From positions 1-53,892 of the forward strand of contig JAFREE010000166.1 in NCBI GenBank assembly GCA_019400425.1: a stretch of DNA of 53,892 nt. The letters run 5' to 3'. The position numbers and the translations under genes are program-made. Shown here one piece after another: positions 33,106 through 44,345 of the stretch. Position 1 is the stretch's first letter. The number at the start of each line of letters is the position of its first letter. The notes under the pieces were generated by a model. It was given only the letters and a program-made list of their open reading frames with translations. It had not been told where the DNA came from and did no database searches. Origin of the DNA: Hymenochaete sp. R1. Its lineage: Eukaryota > Basidiomycota > Agaricomycetes > Hymenochaetales > Hymenochaetaceae.

Positions 33106-34104
33106 ATGGCCAGTGACGGTAAGCCCCCTCCCCCTTCTTATTACTCTCCAAACTGTCTTCATGTAATCCATGCAGGATTATTCGATTGCTACAAAAGCAT
33201 ACCCATTTTTACCTTCAAGCCAAATAAAGTCAAATTCGATGAAGTGGTCACGGACAATGCAATTGATACTTTCCCTTCGGTTCAAGTCACGGACGACAAT
33301 AGAGACCAACTAGAGAAAGAAGAACTGACGACGCTGGCAGAGCGGATCAGGGCGAAGCTTGAAGGGCTTCATCAACATGGGAATGGCTCCGAAAGTTGCT
33401 TTAACCGGTCCGTTCGCGGTATTTTGACCAGCGCGAACTTTGACTCAGCCCGTCGTAACCTCTCGGAGCTTCCCAAAGTTTTCTTTGAGCAGCCAGAGAC
33501 TAAGGATACGCGGGAGCAGCAGATTACGAGCGAATTTCGGCGAGAGTATGGGGAACTAGTTGACCTACTCAAAACCCTGGATGACGAGATCATGGAAATT
33601 TGCGCAGTCCGTCTTTCTGACCTGGAGGAATTCGGAAAAGACAAAAGTAACTCCAAATACCACCTCAAGCCCTTTTTCACTCGCTATAAGTTTCTAATCG
33701 CGAACAAGTTCCTACAGGATTACTTGAGCGCACCACTTCCTGATCCGATCCCGAAAGCTGAAATAGCAGAACTGAGGAAAAAGTTCAACTTGGCGAATAC
33801 AATCAACAATGAAATGAAAAAGTTCATTCAAGCTAATACTGTTCTCACCACCAAGTGGATAAACCTTAACGTGGACGCCGGAGCTCGTCTCACGAGAAAA
33901 CTCGGTGAGAACGTCCACGAAGCCGTTTCGAAGGAACTCGAGTCTCGTCGCAAGCTGTTAGAAGCTGAATTCCCTTCTGAGCTGGGAAAGAAGGGAAACA
34001 AGCGCACGCGCCAAGGCGATCAAGGTGGTAGTCAAGGAAAGAAGGCGCGTGTGTCCACTGACAAGAGTCAGGATGATAGCAATGCCGGAGAGGGTCGCGC
34101 GTAA
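33106..34104 (+). CDS. Unknown protein C, probable divergent member of the RWIP family
   Basis: Exon 1 is probably only 33106-33118 (MASD plus one base), then an intron 33119-33175 (GTAAGC to TGCAG), then 33176-34104: 313 residues. The 57-nt intron has no stop and is in frame, so an unspliced 332-residue form with a Pro-rich insert is also readable. Likeness to A and B: IPIFTFKPNKVKFDEV against RWIPFFHFDHNQVDFTAV in A, and LPKVFFEQ against LPSVFFKA in B. The AFGL block is missing. The rest is helical and charged, ending in a basic Lys/Arg/Gln tail (KKGNKRTRQGDQGG). No known domain. Confidence 0.65.
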   Translation: MASDGKPPPPSYYSPNCLHVIHAGLFDCYKSIPIFTFKPNKVKFDEVVTDNAIDTFPSVQVTDDNRDQLEKEELTTLAERIRAKLEGLHQHGNGSESCFNRSVRGILTSANFDSARRNLSELPKVFFEQPETKDTREQQITSEFRREYGELVDLLKTLDDEIMEICAVRLSDLEEFGKDKSNSKYHLKPFFTRYKFLIANKFLQDYLSAPLPDPIPKAEIAELRKKFNLANTINNEMKKFIQANTVLTTKWINLNVDAGARLTRKLGENVHEAVSKELESRRKLLEAEFPSELGKKGNKRTRQGDQGGSQGKKARVSTDKSQDDSNAGEGRA

Positions 34105-34629
34105 TATTAATGTTACAATGTAGATCTGTTTTGTGTCGCCTCCGAGTCGAACCGCTCACTGCCAGTGGCAAGCTATGTCCCTCTTTCAATCGCGTTTTTC
34201 GTTCATTTAATTCATTCATTGACAATTTTCTACAACCCGGCCAGGTGCTTTGTATTCACAGAAAATCGGATACGTCTGGAGAGGAGCAAATGAGAGATCG
34301 ACTAGCCATGTTTCAACTTCAACTTCAACTACATCGTTCTTGTCCACTTCTTGGCCTCTTGGAGACGACCCGCAGGAATGCACCTAACCAGGAGCTACTA
34401 CGAGGATATCGGTCTCGCGCTACGAATAGCAGTGAAAGTGTGTGAAGTCCCATTCCAACATCATAGACAACCCGTGCATTTCATCACCTTATGTGCATAG
34501 TCCAGACTCGTAAGCAGAAATCTCTGAGAGAACTGGTTCTCGGCGCTGACGCCACGTTCCTGCTCTTTCAGCAGCTCTAGCTGGTCATCGTCAGGAGACT
34601 GGGTGCTCGCGTACCGGCAAATCCATCGA
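34105..34629. other. Intergenic before the left inverted arm
   Basis: No gene supported. Confidence 0.5.
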
Positions 34630-34903
34630 AGGGTTGGACTGGGCCATGAAGATCTGGCTCTCGTCACTCCTGTTCTTGGCTCCCTTTTGCCTCTTGAGAC
34701 GATAGTGAGAAAGGTCAGACGAATATACGTCTAGTTGATATTCCTAGCTCGTTGCAGCAATCCAGTTTCACCGACCACTTTGCTCGACGCGCACTTTGCG
34801 TCGTGCTGTCTTCTAGTACTCGACCCTCTTCCCCCATTCGTGTCATGCAACCTCCCCCCATCGACTGCCTCTTTCTCCATACAGACATCCCAGCTAATCG
34901 CTG

Positions 34904-35635
34904 ATGTTGAAAGTGAGTCCTTCATTTCAATACTCACTCACGCACCGCTTGTACTAGTAATGATCCCACCTTCACTGGCAGTACGCCCCACTATCCCGAG
35001 TCCGAGTCTCGCCTTTATCAACAGACGACAACCACATCCCAGGCCTATCGGGGTACGCTCCCAAGAAAGGCGACCTCCTCCTCTGCCGTCTCTCCCCAAA
35101 CACCGACTCGGACGAACTCAAACTTGAACCCACCTCCCGTTTTGGGATCATGGTCGTCACCGAACCAGGCTACTGCGATTTCTTCTACATTCATCGACCC
35201 CCCGGTCTAACTACGACGACTCGGACGACGACGACGCACTGGAATCAATCACAGTACCTGTTCAGACTCCCGTACAAGGTCCTCGTGAAAGCGTTCCGGT
35301 TGGAGACGGCTGTGTGTATTGCGCAGGGAGCGTTCTCGTTTGATTTGAGGTGGCTTTGGGTGGATGCGGGTCGGTTTACAGGTTCAGGATATGGTTTGGA
35401 TCGTGGTCATGGGCATGCCAGTGCTCATGGTGACGGTGACGGTGAGGGACATGTTAAGGCTTGGTTGGACAGTACGATGGACTGTTGCGTTGTCCGTGCT
35501 TCGTTCGATCGTTGTTTGGAGTCTGAGTCTGAAGGTCAACGACTCGGACGACGACGGGATGTGTGTGAGTGGGTGTGTAGTCCTCTGTTGGAGAATATCG
35601 TCATTGGGCCCCTAAACGACCAGCTGTCAGAGTAA
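34904..35635 (+). CDS. Unknown protein, copy 1 of the inverted pair
   Basis: 220 residues, no family recognised. Exon 1 is 34904-34912 only (ATG TTG AAA, MLK), an intron 34913-34981, then 34982-35635. Reads YAPLSRVRVSPLSTDDNHIP, GYAPKKGDLLLCRLSPNTDS, then FGIMVVTEPGYCDFFYIHR, QYLFRLPYKVLVKAFRLETA, FSFDLRWLWVDAGRF, a His/Gly/Asp-rich linker, MDCCVVRASFDRCLE and EWVCSPLLENIVIGPLN. Cys, Trp and Tyr content suggests a folded soluble domain. The copy on the other arm (44346-45051) keeps the same exon layout and differs by in-frame indels, which supports coding and selection. Confidence 0.75.
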
Positions 35636-36500
35636 ACTCTCCGAATGATGAAGGCGATACCCTACAACCCAGAATTGGCACGAACATCGGATGGAAGATA
35701 GTAGAAAATTTCAACTCGTCATTCGCTCGGGCTCAGAATGGATGCCAATGGTTTTTGCATGTATGTATCATCACTGACACCATGACTAACACAGAATTCG
35801 TTCTTTCTCTACTAATATGGAACACGTTCGGTTCGAGCTGGAGTGTTATTCGAGTGTTGAGAGCGACGGACGAACCAGAGGAACCGCTTACCAGGTAACA
35901 TGCCTCATAACAACACTGACGCCGGCCCGCAAAATCCCACCCGCCTCACACCCAGGAACGACAGTAACCTCAGCCGGCTGGTGTCCTCCCTCTCTTTGTC
36001 ATTGTCGTCGCTATCACCTCCACCTTCCCTCAGATACGGCCAGCCTGAGCCAGAACTCGTGAAATTCGTACGTTTCAGGACTCAAGACTCAAGTATGACA
36101 CAACATGACGTCTACGACCCGGATACGCACCGTCGTCGTATCATCGGATGTGAGACGGTACATACGGACCGACTTGGAGGGGCGTTTACGAGACTTCGAC
36201 GACGATGTTGACGTTCGTGTGCGGACTCCTGAGGTCTGTGCCTGCGTGCGCGTGTGTGGTAAGAAGGAGGAAGGGGGTGAGCGGACATGCGTGGTCACCG
36301 TTCTTGACGGCGACGGCAACTTGAACGTCGATGGGAACGGGTACGACGAGAACCAGCGGGTATAGAAGGCAGAAGGGCAATCTTAACGCAAACTGAAGCA
36401 GGGGCAGATCAAATCAGCAACAGCCGAAGAGAGCGAGCGAGCGAGAGAGAGAGAAAGGTCCAACGCCGGGAACTTCAACTTGAAGGGTGTCGACACCGCA
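35636..36500. other. Second conserved block of the left arm
   Basis: A start MEHVRFELECYSSVESDG at 35817 with a GTAACA donor hints at a second gene, but the equivalent on the right arm has an in-frame TGA. 36060-36200 is almost identical between arms, yet changes are not biased toward silent sites in any frame. Treated as non-coding or relic. Confidence 0.4.
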
Positions 36501-36677
36501 CCCGAGCCCCTTTCCGGCTTGTGCTACTGTACGGTACTGTAGGTACTGTGTGGATAGGCAAAGCGGAGGCAGGCAAAATCGGCGCCGGTGGGGAGGTCTT
36601 GGGGAAGTGCGTGCGGGGTGCGCATGTGGGCGAGGTGAGGTGATGCTTCCGGAGTCCGACTCCCAGGTGCCCAACCC

Positions 36678-36711
36678 CGATACCCGATACCCGATACCCG
36701 ATCCGACCCCG
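36678..36711. repeat. Short tandem repeat cgataccc
   Basis: About four units of cgatac(c)c in the left arm; absent from the right arm, so it arose after duplication. Confidence 0.8.
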
Positions 36712-37596
36712 AAGGGAAGATTGAAATTTCTTTACGTCATTTCAAATTCGTGGATATGCTCCCGACCCCTCTCGTACTAGTACTCGTGCTCCCGAGTCCG
36801 ACGATATCTTAGCTCTTAGCTATAAGGAAAGGCTAAGAAAATACATACATACATATATAAATGTATGTACGATCCGATGCTCAGCCTCAGCCTGGCGGTC
36901 TTATGCAGTGTTCTCTTATTCTTATGTGCATGTATATGTGCAATGCCGTGAACTCGAACCTGAACCTGATGTCGAGGTTGATGTCGAGCGTCGTGTCGGC
37001 GCTTAACGATCAAAAGAAGCAGGTCAGGTCGAGCGTCGAAGCCGACCAGGGGGCCGACCGGCCGGCGGTGCCAGTGCCAGTGCTGGTGTTGTGGCAAGCG
37101 CGCGCACGACGCACGGAGGAAACGTGGTGCACCGTGCACCCACCGTACACAACGCGTTTTCGTATTCGTGTTCTCCGGTCCCCGGATCTCTCTCCCTCTC
37201 CACTGGCAGCAACTCGAGGCTTCGAGGGGGCTTCGAAAGGAAAACCCCACCTCACTCGCTTGGAAGAAGAAGCGGAATAAATAAGAACGAAATAAGAGAT
37301 AGAAGATAAAAGATAAAATAAAAGATGAAAGTGGTCTGAGTCTGAGTCTGAGGTTCCCTCGAGGCCCGAGTCGTCTGCGTCTACTAGTACGATCTATCAT
37401 GATGCCGGCAACGCGGACGACTTTAATTTACGTACCTAGCCGAGCCGAGCCGTGCCATACCGTATTCAAGTTACCGTATCGAACCGTCGTTCCACCGTGC
37501 CGTACCATAATCCTTTCATAGTCATAGTCATAGACGTGGGCGGCTAGATAATATAATATATAATATCAATAGTACTCGTTAAGCTGGTAGCAGTGC

Positions 37597-37675
37597 AGTG
37601 CCGTCGAAAGGCGAAAGACGAAAGGTGAAAGGCGAAGGTCGAAAGGCAAAAGGCGAAAGGCGAAAGGCAAAGGGC
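37597..37675. repeat. Degenerate tandem repeat (gaaaggcgaaagacg units)
   Basis: About ten imperfect copies of a 7-9-nt gaaaggc unit. Confidence 0.8.
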
Positions 37676-40022
37676 CCCGTCCGACCCAAACGAGGCGGAA
37701 GGTCGTGGTTGTGGGCGTGCCGGTGGTCGTCACAGGAAGAGAAAGAGAAAGAGAAAAGGAAAAAGAAGAAGGAAAGTGGTACTACTACTAGCGCTCGAAG
37801 AGGCGCCTACCTGTAACTGCAACTGTATTTTCCTTTCTTTCTTCCTTCGTCCAACCGCGCTTCCTTTTCGTCTTTTCAGCTTTTCATCTTCGAGTCGGCG
37901 CCTACGACGATACGACGATACGGCGATACGATGAAAGATCGATGACTCGGAACGAGATTGGGATTTCGACTGAGACCGAGTCATTCGACATACGACCATA
38001 CGACATACGACCATACGACCATACATGGTAGTACGTAGTGCATGATAAAAGGGTCTGATTCGTCTCTTCATACACTGATACGGTGTCAGTGATAGCCTGA
38101 ATGACAACAGCGATCCGGTAATATAATGCCACAGTGAATTCATATCGATAACAAGCGCGAGCGCCTCCCCTCCTTCCACCTCCTCCCCTGCCTTTGATCT
38201 TTCAGACTCGTTTATGATCACTGGCACGGCTCCTTGTGGATCGTTTACGCATTCAGGGTATGGGGTATGGGGCTATATGGCATGGGCATTGGGGCATTGG
38301 GGAACGGGGATCTCGAGAAATCGAAATCAGGACGAGACCCAAATCGAACCAAATGGAATCGAAGTCGAATGGAATCGTTGGATGTGGATACTAGGATAGC
38401 AGCATGGACTCGGATACCCGATTCGATTGTAATGTATTAATCGTCGTTGTGTTGTTGCTGGTGGATGGTACGGGTAAGGCCACGCTGTGGACACGTACCC
38501 CGTACCCGTACCTGCACCCTCGCCATCGCCCGCTTCCGTGCGCAATACTCAGCGTCCAGACAGTTATAGTAATAACGATAGAAGGACGTGCAACGCCTTA
38601 CGGAGCGCGGAGCGCGGAGTACTGTACTGTATTGAGAGGAGAGGCATAGTGAGGAGTGAGGTCCACGGGCGTAGGGGCTCACGGTACGATGGACCCGGAC
38701 CCGGCCTCGCGGTTCTGGGCGTGGCCTTCCTCCTAGCTTCTTGCCATTAATACTTACTTTACTTAACTTAACTGCGATTCCATGCGTCATGCGTTCGTTC
38801 GATCGTTCGTAACGTCCGAAAGCGACGGAGTTGGAATTGGGAGCGTTCAAAGCGAAAATGGCTTGAATATTAATGGATGGGACGGTCCGAGTGTCCTTTC
38901 AAGATCGTCTTTCGCTTAAGCTTAGAAGACTGAACGAAAGCGAACGCGTGTCTTTTCTTTTCTTTTCGTTTCTTTTGTTGTTGATGAAAGTGCAGTGAGG
39001 CGGTAGGTCAACCCGAAGTGGGAGAAAGGAGGAAGGGACGATGAGGACGATTGAAAGGCCAAAGGTGATGAGATAGGATAGGGGACGGAAGGAAGCCCAA
39101 AGCCTAAGGAAATGACGACGCGGGCAGGGGTAGGGGTAGGAAAGGCAGGGAGGATAAAGACGGCAAACGGGTACGGCACGGGAAGCCTCGCGGCAGGCCA
39201 CGCGGTTGTGGTGGAAGAAAGAGAGAGAGAGAGAGAAGAGAGAAAGACAAAGAAGCAAATAAGGCGTAAGGTCCTAAGGAGAGCATCGTGGGCTGCGCCG
39301 GGCTGTGTTGTTGAGGAGAGTGCGGTTAATAGGAGTATGTGGTTGTGGTTAAGGGAAAGCCTTTGTGTTGGCGCGTAAGAAGACACGAGGCGTCCGATAT
39401 AAAGTCAACCTATATCTCAGCTCCCTCGCCGAACGGACGCGTCTTTCCTCACCACCCAAGTTCTATCTTCATCTCCAGTCCCGGTCTTTTCGCCCGTGTC
39501 TGTCCGACAACATCGATATATCGACCATCCATAAGCCGCATTCTCATCTCATCAATAACATTAACATTAATAACAACCTCAAGGTTCGTGCTTTATCAGT
39601 ATATCAGCGTCTTCATAAGATGGATGAGGAATCGGTTGGCTGATATGAACGTGCTTAGAAAGCAAGCAGACTCTGACTTCGGCTGAGTCGGATAGCCGAC
39701 GACGACGGACACCGCTTTCATCGCTCCTCTCGCTCCTCTCTCTCGCACTCTTCTCCGTCCCGACGACTCCCGTCCCTTCTCTTCTCTATTGAACAGCTGC
39801 AGACGACACCCTTCCTCCCCGAGGCTTCTCCCCAGCTCCTCTTCAATTCGCTGGTCGTTGTTACTCCGGTAAAGTCTTTCGTCACCGTCCGACGCTCTCT
39901 CCGGACTTTGACTGACTCACCTCTTCTCTCCTCTCCCTCAGCTTCCGTCCCCATCTCCGACCCCGTCCCCGAAGTTTTCGCTTACTCCTCCCCCCCTCCG
40001 CACTCTTCTCCGACCGACCGTT

Positions 40023-40029
40023 TATATAT
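40023..40029 (+). promoter_or_regulatory. TATA-like box before the 511-residue ORF
   Basis: TATATAT about 220 nt before the ATG at 40251, followed by a long C/T-rich leader, as in many basidiomycete promoters. Confidence 0.4.
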
Positions 40030-40250
40030 CCGCTGTCTCTTGCTCTCTCCCTCCCCCCTTTTCCCCAACTTCCCCGTTCCCGAATCATCCCCGTCAACAG
40101 CGACAGGGACAGCAGAACGGAGATAGCCCGCATTGACACTGACGCTCGCACATATAACTATAACTGACACCAGCGACACGGCACAGCGAGCTTGCAACCA
40201 CACCAACTACAACCACAACGCCGTCCACGTCGACATCGCCATCGACCAAA

Positions 40251-41786
40251 ATGGCAACAACTACCACAACCGCTACCACTTCTTACGCGCACCCCCAACG
40301 CGCCTCATCCCTAGCCCTCCTCTCCCCGCCCTCTCCCCATCCCCACCCATACTCCCACTCCCGATCCCCACGCGCACGCTCATCCTACCCCACACCTTCC
40401 CCTATCGCCTCCTCCTCTTCCCACTCCTCCTACGCCTCCTCATCGCACTCACACGCACATGCGCACTCGTCGTACGCATACGGACACTCCCGAACCTCCT
40501 CGCCCACGACGTACCTCTACGACGTCCCCCAATACACATACACCCCCGAGCCCTCCCCTCGCTCGTCCTCCTCGGGATGCGACCTCGACTCGTCGGCGGA
40601 GCACGATTCCAGTTTCGGGTCGGGGTCGGGGTTTGGATTGGGGTTGGGCAAGACGATCGAGTTGCCGGAGGCGTATGTGCGGAGGAGGGTCGACTCGAGC
40701 GTTGGGAGGAGGGCGAGCGTGTCTGGGAGTGGGAGTGGGTCGGGGTTGGAGAGTCGGGGGATTCACGGGTACGGGTATAATTACGAGCCGGCCGTTGTGA
40801 AACAACAGCAGAAGCAACAGCCGAAACGCGAAAGCACGCTCACGGCGACGCAACGGAGACGCTACGAACGGACGCGCGGGCGTCGACAGCTTCGGCCCAC
40901 CTCCACCGCCAAATTCACCTCCAACGAGCACGTCCCCCCCACACACGTCCGAGGAAGGAGAGGACGGAGCGGGAGCGGGAGCGACTGTACAGACGAGAGC
41001 GACGAGTGCTCGCCCGGGCCTGCGACTCCTCCTTCGACAGGGCTCGGTCTCGGTCTCGGACAGCAGTATACGTATACGATTGGGCGGGCGTTGTTGGACT
41101 CGCAGGCGCAGACGCGGGTGGGGGCGCAGGTGCCGAGAGTGGTCGTGGGGGACTATGACGAAGAGTGGGAGGTGGGCGTACGTGGACTCGGACTTGGGGG
41201 GCACGGGAAGAAGGAAGGCATCGTCGAGGAGGGCGAGCACGAGCACGAGTCTCAATCCGGGCATGGATACGTCTACTCCGACTCGCCCGTATCTATCTCC
41301 GCGCACGAGTCTGCGGGCGCGGGTGCGGGGTTGGGACTCGACATCGGTCATCAAGACCCGTTCCACTCCCAACACATCCGCGAAAATGACGAGGAAGAGG
41401 ACGAGAACGACGCGGACATCCTCACCTCTTCCCCGTTCCACACCCTTTCCTCTTCCTCCGCTGCCGCAGCACTCGCCGCCACCGCCGCCGCCGATCATCA
41501 CCCATACTCCCTCTCCCACTCCTACTCCTACGTCTACTCCTACTCAACCCCCGAAGCCGACGCGTCCTACGCCGACCTCGACCTCGACCAACCAACGTCC
41601 TCGTCCCCTCATCTCCCCACCCACGCCCACGCTTCCTCTTTTACCTCTTCCGCCCACCCCGCCCCGACCTCATGCAGCGCCAAATGGAAGACAATGCGCT
41701 GGGGACTCCGGATGCGCTGGGTGGCGCTCAAGTTGAGGGTGCGCATGGGGGCGTTCAGGGCTCGGAGGCGCGTCGGGCTCGTGTAA
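40251..41786 (+). CDS. Low-complexity Ser/Tyr/His/Gly-rich protein, single exon
   Basis: 511 residues without intron, which is unusual in this window. No known family. Order: Thr/Ala start; Ser/Pro/His/Tyr tracts (SSHSHAHAHSSYAYGHSRTS); Gly/Ser runs (GSGSGFGLGLG); a short conserved-looking basic piece TATQRRRYERTRGRRQ; an acidic block RENDEEEDENDAD; Tyr/Ser repeats (YSLSHSYSYVYSYST); and a terminal 35-residue basic, Trp-containing segment, KWKTMRWGLRMRWVALKLRV, that could form an amphipathic helix. The long start-to-stop frame and strong codon periodicity (C/G at third positions) favour coding. A 356-codon antisense frame over it is a shadow. Confidence 0.6.
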   Translation: MATTTTTATTSYAHPQRASSLALLSPPSPHPHPYSHSRSPRARSSYPTPSPIASSSSHSSYASSSHSHAHAHSSYAYGHSRTSSPTTYLYDVPQYTYTPEPSPRSSSSGCDLDSSAEHDSSFGSGSGFGLGLGKTIELPEAYVRRRVDSSVGRRASVSGSGSGSGLESRGIHGYGYNYEPAVVKQQQKQQPKRESTLTATQRRRYERTRGRRQLRPTSTAKFTSNEHVPPTHVRGRRGRSGSGSDCTDESDECSPGPATPPSTGLGLGLGQQYTYTIGRALLDSQAQTRVGAQVPRVVVGDYDEEWEVGVRGLGLGGHGKKEGIVEEGEHEHESQSGHGYVYSDSPVSISAHESAGAGAGLGLDIGHQDPFHSQHIRENDEEEDENDADILTSSPFHTLSSSSAAAALAATAAADHHPYSLSHSYSYVYSYSTPEADASYADLDLDQPTSSSPHLPTHAHASSFTSSAHPAPTSCSAKWKTMRWGLRMRWVALKLRVRMGAFRARRRVGLV

Positions 41787-42759
41787 GAGATGCTGGACAC
41801 CAGACGCTAGACGCTGAGACGTTTGTTTGCCTTTTTTTTTAAAAAAAAAATGGATTTGGATTTGGCTTTAACGATGATTGGAGTCTGGTATCGGTGCTGT
41901 GTTCTTGATTTGCGCAATTTTACTCCTCTTTTCCTTTCTTCTCCTCTTTTCTTTCACGCTCACGACATGCTGTTACGACAATTTCTCTCTTTCTTCCGCT
42001 CATGCTTCTGTCTGTTATTCCGTCTCAACGTTCGTCTCAACGTACGAGAAGGGGACGAAATATAAAATTCCTTATGTTCTCTTTCCTTTCTGTCTTTTCT
42101 TTTGTTCTTTTGTTCTCATCCCTGCTTTCACTGCATTTTGCACTCCCCTCCCGTCTTCTGTGTTCCGTCTTCTGTTCTCTGTTCTCTATCAAAAAAAGGG
42201 AAGCGAGCGAGCGAGCGATTGCCTTCGTCATCGTCATCGCCATCGCCTTCTTTGTCTCACCTTCCCCCTCACCTCGCCTCACCTCGCATGACTTTTCTAA
42301 CTTCTGATTCCTGACCACATCCCCCTCACTCTCACTCACACTCACACACGCTTTCCCAAGAACCTGAATCGCTTCGTTTCTTTTTCGTCTATCCCATCCA
42401 TCTATCTCATCCGTCCTATCTCATCTTACCACGCACTTCGTACATCGCATTACATCGTATCTCAAATGACAGTATTACTTATCTTCTCTACCGTGTACCG
42501 TGTACCGTGTACCGCGTACCGTCTGCCATCTACCGTCTCTCGTTTAAGAAGAAAAAGGAAAAAGGGAAAAAAAAATCAAACTTGACATCGATCAAAACGA
42601 CGATATTCAATATCGATATCGTAGTACTAGTATCACCGTCCCGTCACCATATCTCAATCTCGACTTCGATTTTCAATATTAATTACTCGTCTGTGTTTGT
42701 ATTTGTGTTTGTGTTCATGCTCATGCTCATGTTTTGTGCGGCCAATGACGATCTTACAG
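41787..42759. other. Low-complexity spacer, right part
   Basis: T/C-rich 3' flank of the 511-residue ORF; no gene supported. Confidence 0.55.
42489..42521. repeat. Tandem repeat (taccgtg units)
   Basis: About four units of taccgtg/taccgcg. Confidence 0.8.
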
Positions 42760-42766
42760 TAATGAC

Positions 42767-42814
42767 GATGTCGATGTCGATGTCGATGTCGATGTCGATG
42801 TCGATGACGATGAC
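42767..42814. repeat. Microsatellite gatgtc
   Basis: Six gatgtc units followed by two gatgac units at the inner edge of the right arm. The left arm has only two to three diverged units at the matching place. Confidence 0.85.
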
Positions 42815-43074
42815 GTCGACCTCAGGTTTAATTTCACGGCATTACGCACGCACGCCCGTAATAATAATTATAAAAAGAATTACAGACGTACGGAACCAAT
42901 ACTACTACTGTACTTCGTGGTAGTAAGAGCCCGAGCTTCCAAGTCGGTGCTGTGCTATCAGTGGCTCGGGAGTCTCGCCAGTTGGACTCAGGCTCAGGCT
43001 GTTGCTGTCGATATCCAGGAAACTTTGAATAGTAATAGTACTCTGTACATTTACTGTTCTGTACTGGACTAGTA

Positions 43075-43105
43075 GTATCTGTATCTGTATCTGTATCTGT
43101 ACTGG
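43075..43105. repeat. Microsatellite gtatct
   Basis: About five gtatct units. Confidence 0.85.
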
Positions 43106-44345
43106 CAGGACTCGGTGCGGGTGCGGGTGCGGGTGCGAGAAGGTTCCTACTCAGGCTGGCAAAAACATAAGACCACCCGGCCACGGGCACTAGCACCAAG
43201 CATCGGATTGGATATTTGTATTATATATAATTCTTAGCCTTCATTATAGCTAAGATGCGGGAACGGGAGCACGAGCACGAGCACGAGAGGGGTTGCGGGA
43301 GCACATCTACCCATAAACATGATGAACTTGGAATGACGTAAAGAAATATTTCCTTCGGGGTCGGCACCCGGGAGTCGGAGTCCGGAAGCTAACCATCACC
43401 TCACCCACACCCCGCAGCCTGGCACGCACTCACCACCGGCGCCGATCGTGCCTGCCTCTGCCTCTGCCTTTGCATTTGCCCATCCACACAGCACAGCCTG
43501 AGCCTGTACGGTGCCTCCCAAACTGAACCTGTGAAGTTCGAAAGGCGGAAAAGGACCCGGAATCTTGGATATGATATCGATAGTGATAATCGACACCCCA
43601 CTAGCAAGGTTCCCGGCGCTGGACCTTTCTCGCTCGCTTTCTTCGGTTGTCGCTGATTTGATTTTTTATCCCGCTTTCCCTTAGTGAGCGTGAGCTTGCC
43701 TTTTGCCTTCTGCCTTCTATACCCGCTGGTTATCGTCGCCGTTGCCGTCAAGAACGGTGATCACGCATGTCCATCCTACCCCCTCCCGTCCTTCCACACA
43801 CGAACGTCGTCGTCGAAGTCTCGTAAACGCCCCTCCAAGTCGGTCCGTATGTACCGTCTCATATCCGATGATACGACGACGATGCATATCCGGGTCGTAG
43901 ACGTCATGTTGTGTCATACTTGAGTCTGGAGACATACAACGTACGGATTTCATGAATCATGAGGAGTACGGGCTGGCTGTCCGTATCTGAGGAATAGTGA
44001 AGGTGATAGCGACGACGACAGCGACGACAGGGAGAGGACGCTGGGGTTACTCGTTCCTGGATGTGAGGCTGGTTGGATTGTGCGGGCCCGGGTCAGTGTT
44101 ATGAGGCATGTTACCTGGTGAGCAGTTCCGCTGGTTCATCCGTTGCTCTCAACACTCAAATAATTGTTTAGCAAGAGCCGAACGTGCTCCATACTAGTAG
44201 AGAAAGAACGAATTCTGTGTTATTCGTAGTGTCAGTGATGATACATACGTGCGAAAATAATCGGTATCCAATCCGAGCCCGAACGAACGGTGAGTCGAAA
44301 TCGTCTACTATCTTCACTCGGTGCTTGCTCTCCCTGTTGGAGAGT

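Larger units (their letters stand above)
34630..37010 (+). repeat. Left arm of a large imperfect inverted duplication
   Basis: Matches the reverse complement of about 42760-45320 over its whole length. The outer end aligns at ggactgg..ccatgaaga..ttggctc, then ttttgcctcttgagacgatag. The inner end aligns at aatgccgtga...cctga..tcgac/atgtcgagg. Similarity is high inside the gene copy and the 36060-36200 block and lower, with indels, toward the inner end. It carries gene copy 1 and repeat-rich flank. Confidence 0.85.
37011..40250. other. Low-complexity spacer between the arms, left part
   Basis: No supported gene in 3.2 kb. The sequence is built of drifting short repeats: gaaaggc-type units at 37597-37675, ccgagccgagccgtgcc near 37440, tacgaccatacgac near 37980-38030, gag/agag runs near 39215-39245, and C/T-rich tracts at 39700-40250. 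The last of these, with TATATAT at 40023-40029, looks like the leader and promoter of the 511-residue ORF. Many open frames on both strands are a by-product of low stop density. Confidence 0.55.

Noticed and set aside
35817..36060. Possible second gene in the left arm (MEHVRFELECYSS)
   Set aside because: The equivalent on the right arm has an early in-frame TGA, and exon joins are ambiguous.
36089..36319. Minus-strand frame conserved between the inverted arms
   Set aside because: High identity covers all frames equally and substitutions are not biased to silent sites, so conservation reflects recent duplication rather than coding.
37597..37675. Regular short repeats considered as a CRISPR-like array
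   Set aside because: Units are 7-9 nt and contiguous without unique spacers, in a eukaryotic genome; this is a simple tandem repeat.
40449..41519. 356-codon antisense open frame
   Set aside because: It lies wholly opposite the 511-residue ORF, has mixed low-complexity composition and no splice or start context; long shadows are common opposite GC-rich third-position-biased genes.
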